Assembly: GCF_003268005.1 (NCBI RefSeq) | Contig: NZ_CP014213.1 | Location: forward strand, 1,922,001 to 1,986,000 | From: Methanosphaera sp. BMS | GTDB lineage: Archaea > Methanobacteriota > Methanobacteria > Methanobacteriales > Methanobacteriaceae | Reading direction: 5' to 3' | DNA length: 64,000 bases | Part shown: piece by piece, positions 58,473-64,000 of the stretch | How positions within the stretch are numbered: the stretch's first letter is position 1 | How the letters are laid out: the number at the start of each line of letters is the position of its first letter | Position numbers and translations under genes: made by a program | Notes under the pieces: model-generated | The model's database searches: none | What the model saw: only the letters and a program-made list of their open reading frames with translations | Told to the model about the DNA's origin: nothing

Positions 58473-60092
58473 TTATTTACGTTTCCAGTCAAGGATATTA
58501 CAGTAATAATCCTGACCTAATTTGGATAATGTTCCCATGTCAACATTGTCTTTTACGAAGTATCCGAAGTGGTTGTCTGCTGCCCATAGCCATGGTGCAT
58601 CACCATTAGGACCGAATCCTCCACTTCCTGTGTATGCTGCCTTACTCCAGTATTGATTTGCATCTTCTAGGCTTCCGGCCTGCATACCCTGTTCGAGGAT
58701 TGCATCCACTTCTGAATTGTTATATGCGTTAGGGTTTCTGTAATCGGATTCCAGGTATCCTTCCTTATCCTTACTTAGGTATTGTTGATATACTGCTGAG
58801 TATGGGTTATCTGAGGATTGTTGCATTACTACTGCCTGTGAATACATTTTGGTGTAAATTGTATCCCAGTCGGCTGATTTAAGTACTACTTCAATACCCA
58901 GATCTTTAGCCTGTTCGGATATGATTGTTGCAAGGGATTGTCTGTCTTCTTTGTTAGGTGGATAATATACTTCAAATGATGCTTTTACACCATCTTTTTC
59001 TCTTATTCCATCACCATCGGTATCTTTCCATCCGGCTTCTTCCAATATTTTTTTAGCTTCATCCGGCTTGTTGTCTGTTACTTTAGCTTGTTCATTGGCA
59101 AATGGCAGTGAGTCTACTCCGGTATATTCTGCTTTTCCAAATCCTTTATATACTGATTCTACTATAGCTTCACGATTTATTCCTATGTTTAATGCTTTTC
59201 TTATTGCTGGATCTGAGGTTACGTTGTTACCTACAGGGTTTCCATTGTCTGTCTTGAGTCCGGTATCAGGTAGGTATGGTAATGAGAATCCTTGTGCCCT
59301 TGGACTTTCGAATTCTACCAGTTTGTATCCTTCTACTGTTTCGTTGTATGCTGAAATTGGTGCTTCAGCCACATCGATTTGACCTGATTTTACCATTTGT
59401 AAGACATTGTCCTCTTCAGGGAAGACCATGGTAATCTGTTTGAAGTATGGTTCCTTACCGTAGTATTGGTCGTTGTATTCAAATATTGCCTGTTGACCTT
59501 TATCCCATTGTTTGAGTTTATATGGTCCTGAACCTATTGGGTTTGCACCATATGATTCGTTATTATAGTCTTTTTCAGGTACTATACCAACATATCTCAA
59601 ATCATAAATGAATGTGGATTGTGGTTTTTTAAGCTTAAATTCAACAGTAGTATCATTGACTGCTTTTGCTTCCTCCAAATTGGTAAGGTCAAGTTCCCCG
59701 TCACTTACTTTTGCTTCGTTGAAGGTGAAGGCAACATCTTTTGCCGTCAATGTTTCGTTGTTCGTGAATTTTACATCATCTCTAATGTTTACCGTCCAAG
59801 TTAACCTATCCTCACTGATAGTGTAATTTGTCGCTAAGTCATTAACAAAACTACCATTTTCATCTGAACCGAATAATGTACTTTGAACTAATGGATTGAA
59901 GTTCAAGTGTCCATTACCCCACCCTGTCAGTGGGTTGAATCCTGTTTCAGGCTCTCCTGTATGTCCAGGTACCGTTATGACGATGTGAGTTGGATCATCG
60001 TCTGTACTGTTACCCAGCATTGAAGAAGCTGCAATAATAGCTATGATAATAACTGCTAATGCTATAATAGCATATTTTATCTTATTATCCAT
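58473..60092 (-). CDS. Nickel/oligopeptide-type ABC importer, substrate-binding protein (operon A)
   Basis: 539 aa, SBP family 5. N-terminal hydrophobic segment (about 7-27) acts as signal peptide or anchor; no lipobox cysteine is seen. GFNPLTGWGNGHLNFNPLVQSTLF, LTWTVNIRDDVKFTNNETLTAKDVAFTFN and GSGPYKLKQWDKGQQAIFEYNDQYYG match the OppA/NikA fold. Such proteins bind peptides, nickel chelates or opine metallophores outside the cell. A nickel role fits the need of methanogens for F430 and hydrogenases and the NikR-like operator upstream, but peptide import is not excluded. SD GGAGAAAT precedes the ATG. Confidence 0.88.
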   Translation of the reverse strand: MDNKIKYAIIALAVIIIAIIAASSMLGNSTDDDPTHIVITVPGHTGEPETGFNPLTGWGNGHLNFNPLVQSTLFGSDENGSFVNDLATNYTISEDRLTWTVNIRDDVKFTNNETLTAKDVAFTFNEAKVSDGELDLTNLEEAKAVNDTTVEFKLKKPQSTFIYDLRYVGIVPEKDYNNESYGANPIGSGPYKLKQWDKGQQAIFEYNDQYYGKEPYFKQITMVFPEEDNVLQMVKSGQIDVAEAPISAYNETVEGYKLVEFESPRAQGFSLPYLPDTGLKTDNGNPVGNNVTSDPAIRKALNIGINREAIVESVYKGFGKAEYTGVDSLPFANEQAKVTDNKPDEAKKILEEAGWKDTDGDGIREKDGVKASFEVYYPPNKEDRQSLATIISEQAKDLGIEVVLKSADWDTIYTKMYSQAVVMQQSSDNPYSAVYQQYLSKDKEGYLESDYRNPNAYNNSEVDAILEQGMQAGSLEDANQYWSKAAYTGSGGFGPNGDAPWLWAADNHFGYFVKDNVDMGTLSKLGQDYYCNILDWKRK

Positions 60093-60138
60093 AGTTATTT
60101 CTCCTACTAATAAATATAATAAAGAATTTATTCAGGAA

Positions 60139-60289
60139 GTAATACATTTTACCCAAAATGGACTAAAAAAGTAATACATGTCATAAATTAATTATTACAT
60201 ATGTTTAGTTTAATTAAACTTGTATTTAAATATTACTTTAATAAGATAAAGTAATACGATTAGGGCAAAAATCAATTAAAAAGTAATAC
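60139..60289 (-). promoter_or_regulatory. Four GTAATAC boxes upstream of ABC operon A
   Basis: GTAATAC on the plus strand at 60139-60145, 60171-60177, 60251-60257 and 60283-60289. The boxes form two pairs with 32-base spacing; the sequence between the boxes of the two pairs is also partly alike (AAGTAATAC, then TTA, CAAAA, TAAAAA, GTAATAC), so the pair may have arisen by duplication. 32 bases is three helix turns, which would suit cooperative binding on one face. The first boxes lie within 100 bases of the SBP start. Confidence 0.65.
60171..60198. promoter_or_regulatory. NikR-like palindrome GTAATA-N16-TATTAC
   Basis: GTAATA at 60171-60176 and TATTAC at 60193-60198 are perfect inverted half-sites with 16 bases between them, 28 bp in total. 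The E. coli NikR operator is GTATGA-N16-TCATAC, the same geometry with a related half-site. It overlaps the likely TATA region (AATTAATTTATGA on the minus strand), as expected for a nickel-dependent repressor. That NikR binds here is inference. Confidence 0.55.
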
Positions 60290-60310
60290 GTTCAAAAAAA
60301 GAGAAAAAAA

Positions 60311-60922
60311 TTATATCTGATTTATTTCATTGAACAAAACAATGTCATCAGATATAACTTCCAACAAATCCTTATCGTGACTTACTGCAAGTATGCCTAT
60401 GTCGTTTTTCATACAGTAGTCAATCAAGGAATCCCATATCTGTACTTGCGTAACGGCGTCAAGCATCGTGGTTATTTCATCGGCAATAATAAATTTGGTC
60501 TTTGGATTCAATGCCCTGAGAATACTGAATCTCTGCAGTTCTCCACCGGAGAGTTCACTGGGCCATCTTGTCATCCAACTGTCCTTCAAACCGAAAGTTT
60601 CCTTCAGTTGGTCGGGAGGATTCCAGGACTCTCTAAGTACCTTATTCATTTTCCATTTAGGATTCATGGTTTTTTCAGGGTGCTGGAATATCAGCTGAAC
60701 CGGACAATAGCCTTTCTTATCTATGGCCTTTTCATCCAATGTAACAGTTCCGCTATAATTATCTATATACCCAGCAATTATCTTGCATAAGGTACTTTTT
60801 CCACTACCGCTATCGCCCATCAAACCAATGACCTTATCGTGACTTACCGAAATAGATAGATTTTTTAATATTGGCTTGTTCTTCTTATATGCAAACGAAA
60901 TGTTTTCAGCCTTGAGAGTCAT
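60311..60922 (-). CDS. Nickel/oligopeptide-type ABC importer, second ATPase (operon B)
   Basis: 203 aa, close paralogue of the ATPase at 54987 (shared QLIFQHPEKTMNPKWKM, LSGGELQRFSILRALNPKTKFIIADEITTMLDAVTQVQIW). Walker A GLMGDSGSGKST. SD GGAGG precedes the ATG, inside the end of the first ATPase gene, which it overlaps by 17 bases. Last gene of operon B; its stop is 219 bases before the SBP start of operon A, in front of the GTAATAC boxes. Confidence 0.9.
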   Translation of the reverse strand: MTLKAENISFAYKKNKPILKNLSISVSHDKVIGLMGDSGSGKSTLCKIIAGYIDNYSGTVTLDEKAIDKKGYCPVQLIFQHPEKTMNPKWKMNKVLRESWNPPDQLKETFGLKDSWMTRWPSELSGGELQRFSILRALNPKTKFIIADEITTMLDAVTQVQIWDSLIDYCMKNDIGILAVSHDKDLLEVISDDIVLFNEINQI

Positions 60923-61862
60923 CTTCTACCTCCTTGCTATAGTTATGACAACGTATCATTACACCATCGACATCTATAAGCTCCGGTTTAACGTTTTGAC
61001 AAATGTCTTTTCTTACAGGGCAATTTTCATAGTAAACGCATCCTTGAACTTCTTCCAATGGCTGCACACCCTTTGTTAATTTAAAACCGTTCTTAGGTAG
61101 AGCTTCCATTAATGATTTCGTATAAGGATGCAGCAGCTTATTGACATCCCTGAAGTTTTCCGTATTATTAATCTCGATTACGTATCCGGAATAAAATATG
61201 GCTATTCTGTCGGCGGTCTCCAAGGCCACCTTTATATCATGGGTAATCAATAGAACGCCTTTTCCTTCATCCTTTAAAGCTTTGATATCCTTAACGGTCT
61301 CCTCAACACTTTTTTCATCCAAACCCGGCGTCGGTTCATCTGCTATCAATAAGTCCGGATTGTCCAGCAATGCCGTGGACAAGAGTACCTTTCTTGCCAT
61401 CCCCCCGGACAGTTCAAATGGATACAAATCATCAACGCTTTCGTCCAATCCATATTTGGCGAATACTTCCCTTTGATGAAGCTTCTTCCTATCGTATTCA
61501 TCCTCATCTTCACATTCTCCAATTGCTTGCTGAGAAACTTTCATTAATGGATCTAAAAAATTAACGGACTGTGGAATCAGACAAATCTCCTTACCGCGTA
61601 TCTCTTCCTTTAAATTTTGATCCAATACTTTTCCTTTATATTTTATTTCTCCTATAACATTAGCATTATAAGGTAAAATTCCTAGAATTGAATGGGCTAA
61701 AAGACTTTTACCTGAACCGCTTGAACCTAATACTGCAACAATTTCATGTTCATCAACATCAATAGTTAAGTCAGATATTACTTTAAGTTCATGACGATTC
61801 AAACCTTGAACATATTGAGTAAAGGATATTGATAAATTATTTACTTCTAATAATTTTTCCAT
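60906..61862 (-). CDS. Nickel/oligopeptide-type ABC importer, first ATPase (operon B)
   Basis: 318 aa from ATG 61862 (SD GGTGG). Walker A AVLGSSGSGKSLLAHSIL, signature LSGGMARKVLLS, Walker B LIADEPTPGLDEKSVEETV; C-terminal cysteines CVYYENCPVRKDIC...RCHN. Paralogue of 55595, with the same order of domains. Confidence 0.92.
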   Translation of the reverse strand: MEKLLEVNNLSISFTQYVQGLNRHELKVISDLTIDVDEHEIVAVLGSSGSGKSLLAHSILGILPYNANVIGEIKYKGKVLDQNLKEEIRGKEICLIPQSVNFLDPLMKVSQQAIGECEDEDEYDRKKLHQREVFAKYGLDESVDDLYPFELSGGMARKVLLSTALLDNPDLLIADEPTPGLDEKSVEETVKDIKALKDEGKGVLLITHDIKVALETADRIAIFYSGYVIEINNTENFRDVNKLLHPYTKSLMEALPKNGFKLTKGVQPLEEVQGCVYYENCPVRKDICQNVKPELIDVDGVMIRCHNYSKEVEDDSQG

Positions 61863-61876
61863 GAAAACCACCAAAC

Positions 61877-62728
61877 CTAGTTATTCGCTTCTGAAGGATC
61901 CAATAACCGTTTAAGGTTATCACCTATAATGTCAAACAATAATACAACTATTAATAATGCAATTCCTGGGAAGAATGCTAACCACCAGGCGCCCATTGCA
62001 AGATAAGACATTGATTCTGACAATATTATACCAATAGCAGGTTCATGTGGTGATAAACCAAATCCTAAGAAAGTAACACTTGATTCATGCATAATTGCAT
62101 GAGGAAATACCAATAAAGTACCTACAAATACTTGAGATAATACTAAAGGCAGTATATGTTCTTTTGCTATCCATAACTTACTTTTACCAAATTTTCCTGA
62201 TAAGGCAACATATTCAGATGTGTTAATTTGCATTATCTCCGCTCTCAACACTCTTGTTAAATTAATCCAGTGCGAAAATGCCACTGCCATTGTGACTCCA
62301 AAAGCACCCTTTCCTAATGCGATAGATATCATCATTATTAATAAGATATGAGGTATTGATGCGAACAAATCAATTAACCATGCAACTACTTCGTCAGAAA
62401 GTCTGTTTATACTTGAAATGAATGCCAGTATAACTGCAATAATACTGCTTATTATAGAAGCACCCAATCCAATGATTATACTTAAACTTAAACCTTTTAC
62501 CGTTCTTATGAACATGTCCCTACCCATCCAGTCAGTACCAAAAATATGCTCAAAGGATGGGGGTTGCATTTTTATAGCAAAATTTGTGGGTAAATTTGCA
62601 TCAATCATTAAACCCGATACAAAAATTATTAATAAAGCGAAAGCTGTAAGTCCTATGGTTAATAATGTTTTTTGTCTTAGATTTAATGAGCTGAATAAAC
62701 CTTTATTATACCATGGCAGTTCAGTCAT
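61877..62728 (-). CDS. Nickel/oligopeptide-type ABC importer, second permease (operon B)
   Basis: 283 aa from ATG 62728, with AAGGAG upstream; the ATGACTGA overlap with the previous gene shows coupling. FEHIFGTDWMGRDMFIRTVKGLSLSIIIG and HESSVTFLGFGLSPHEPAIGIILSES are the DppC/NikC motifs, close to the operon A copy. Confidence 0.9.
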   Translation of the reverse strand: MTELPWYNKGLFSSLNLRQKTLLTIGLTAFALLIIFVSGLMIDANLPTNFAIKMQPPSFEHIFGTDWMGRDMFIRTVKGLSLSIIIGLGASIISSIIAVILAFISSINRLSDEVVAWLIDLFASIPHILLIMMISIALGKGAFGVTMAVAFSHWINLTRVLRAEIMQINTSEYVALSGKFGKSKLWIAKEHILPLVLSQVFVGTLLVFPHAIMHESSVTFLGFGLSPHEPAIGIILSESMSYLAMGAWWLAFFPGIALLIVVLLFDIIGDNLKRLLDPSEANN

Positions 62729-63716
62729 CGTCAACACTCCTTATTCTTGGATCAACATACTGATAAATTATATCAGCAATAAAGTTTCCCACATATACAA
62801 AAATTGTACTGACTATTACAATTCCCAATAATAAGGGTACATCTGATCTTAATCCTGCCGCTACAGTTGCCTGACCTATTCCAGGGTATGCAAATACCTG
62901 TTCAACAAGGATTGTTCCACCAAATAATTCATTAAATGATAGGAATTGCAAGGTAATGGCCGGAAGCAATACATTTCTAATTCCATGATTTTTTATCATT
63001 CCCCAAAAGCTTTCACCTCTGGCTTGAGCAAATAGGAAATAATCACTTTTCTTAACGTTGATAAGTTTATCCCGGGTATACATGGTAATGGAAGCAATTC
63101 CTACAACACTTAATGTTATTGCAGGCAATATTAATCTGTATAACCATTGCCAGAAAGTTACAGTATCTGATAATTGTCCGATAGGAACCGATAGACCTAT
63201 AGGGAACCAGCCTAAATATACCGAGAAGACCATTAAAAATACAAGTCCTATCCAAAAGGTTGGTGATGCCTGTAATATGTAACAATATGTTTTAATTATT
63301 TTATCTGTCAATGTACCTTCCTTTGCTCCGGCAAGTATACCTAACCCAAAACCAACTACTGCAGATATTAACCAGGATGTAACCATAAGTGTTAATGAAG
63401 CTGTGAATTTTTGCATGATTACTTCTGTAACGGGTACTCTGAATATTAATGAAAAACCCATACTTCCGGAAGCCAGTGTCTTTAACCATCCTAATACTCT
63501 TTCAGATAAAGTTAAATCTGTACCCCAATAATGTCCAATGATAGCTAATTGCTCTTGACTAACTATCCTTTGACCAAGATATGCTTTAACAGGATCTATT
63601 GGAGATAATTGAATCATAATAAAACTAATAGAAGCTATAACTATCAGTAAAATGATTAATCGTACAATTTTAAATCCTAAAAATTTAGCTAATTTTTTGT
63701 TATTAATTTTAATCAT
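62721..63716 (-). CDS. Nickel/oligopeptide-type ABC importer, first permease (operon B)
   Basis: 331 aa. PIDPVKAYLGQRIVSQEQLAIIGHYWGTD and ELFGGTILVEQVFAYPGIGQATVAAGLRSD are DppB/NikB motifs, with six likely membrane helices. SD is weak (AAGAG). It follows the SBP gene of operon B after a hairpin with a U-tract. Confidence 0.9.
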   Translation of the reverse strand: MIKINNKKLAKFLGFKIVRLIILLIVIASISFIMIQLSPIDPVKAYLGQRIVSQEQLAIIGHYWGTDLTLSERVLGWLKTLASGSMGFSLIFRVPVTEVIMQKFTASLTLMVTSWLISAVVGFGLGILAGAKEGTLTDKIIKTYCYILQASPTFWIGLVFLMVFSVYLGWFPIGLSVPIGQLSDTVTFWQWLYRLILPAITLSVVGIASITMYTRDKLINVKKSDYFLFAQARGESFWGMIKNHGIRNVLLPAITLQFLSFNELFGGTILVEQVFAYPGIGQATVAAGLRSDVPLLLGIVIVSTIFVYVGNFIADIIYQYVDPRIRSVDDD

Positions 63717-63754
63717 CTCTTAAAATCTATTTAAAAAAAGTATTTGAAATAGTG

Positions 63755-63789
63755 AAAAAAAATGATGATTTATTTATAAAATAAATCAT
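63755..63789 (-). terminator. Intra-operon hairpin with U-tract between the SBP and permease genes of operon B
   Basis: Perfect 11-bp stem ATGATTTATTT (63765-63775) with AAATAAATCAT (63779-63789), three-base loop. On the minus strand the stem is followed by C-A and eight T (63755-63762). Its position right after the SBP stop suggests partial termination or mRNA protection, so that more SBP than permease is made. Confidence 0.6.
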
Positions 63790-63811
63790 TAAAATATTTT
63801 TTTAACTATTA

Positions 63812-64000
63812 TTATGTAGTTGCATTTACACGTTTCCAATCGTAGATGTTACCCCATATGTCTCCACCGTGTGGATAAATAAGGTGTGTGTCAGGGGATA
63901 TATCTAATGAATCATCTACAAAGTATGTGTAATCCATTGTAGCAATCCATAAATATGGATAATTAGTGTTAGCTTGTTGTGAGGCTTGACTCCAAGTACC
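63812..64000 (-). CDS. Nickel/oligopeptide-type ABC importer, substrate-binding protein (operon B), C-terminal end only
   Basis: 62 codons plus stop; the start is beyond the right edge. The visible part (WSQASQQANTNYPYLWIATM, YTYFVDDSLDI, NIYDWKRV) lines up with the C-terminus of the operon A protein (YWSKAAYTG...PWLWAADNHFGYFVKDNV...NILDWKRK), so it is the SBP family 5 protein of the second importer. Confidence 0.85.
   Translation of the reverse strand, partial: GTWSQASQQANTNYPYLWIATMDYTYFVDDSLDISPDTHLIYPHGGDIWGNIYDWKRVNATT

Overview
The window reads as chromosome of a host-associated methanogenic archaeon of the order Methanobacteriales, most likely a Methanosphaera. This is judged from the very AT-rich sequence and SD motifs of the GGTGA/GGAGG type. 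Gene content agrees: a formylmethanofuran:H4MPT formyltransferase-type gene beside an EhaR-type HAD protein, a surface protein with pseudomurein-binding-like repeats, and DUF1616 and DUF2206 membrane proteins. No database search was possible; species assignment is inference.

Left edge (1-1565): Ftr-like gene (cut by the edge) and ehaR-like gene, both minus strand. 1667-25475: a large cell-surface glycan locus on the plus strand. It holds two SDR sugar epimerases, two Wzx-type flippases, UDP-galactopyranose mutase, a hexapeptide acyltransferase, LicD, one GT2, seven GT4 glycosyltransferases, a DUF2206 multi-spanning protein and a DEDDh exonuclease. It is split at 7.7-9.9 kb by a decayed IS630-type element and an ArsR-V4R regulator on the other strand. 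25484-34612: glutamate-cysteine ligase, a secreted pseudomurein-binding-type surface protein (apparently starting at ATT), then a second smaller glycosyltransferase group on both strands.

34616-48625: mostly housekeeping and metabolism. This part has cbiL, an XPD/DinG-type helicase, an XpaC-TelA-membrane protein trio, argD, a cyclophilin, a DUF4143 ATPase, an Ogg-type glycosylase, an orphan proteasome-like Ntn hydrolase, hisF and argF. 49161-52579: a Ser-rich surface protein, then an intact IS4-family element (20-bp perfect inverted repeats, 9-bp target duplication) inserted into an IS1182-like transposase remnant. 52734-54888: purD and a GNAT acetyltransferase.

54987-64000: two tandem paralogous nickel/oligopeptide-type ABC importer operons on the minus strand, each ordered SBP-permease-permease-ATPase-ATPase (the second SBP is cut by the right edge). 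The region upstream of the first SBP carries repeated GTAATAC boxes, including a 28-bp GTAATA-N16-TATTAC palindrome with NikR-operator geometry. The same box, with the same 32-bp spacing, recurs between purD and the GNAT gene, which suggests a shared metal-responsive regulon.

No CRISPR array, rRNA or tRNA gene was seen. I did not find a clear new multi-gene system. The best leads are the GTAATAC-box regulon, the ATT start, the nested insertion sequences, the methanogen GshA and the orphan Ntn hydrolase.
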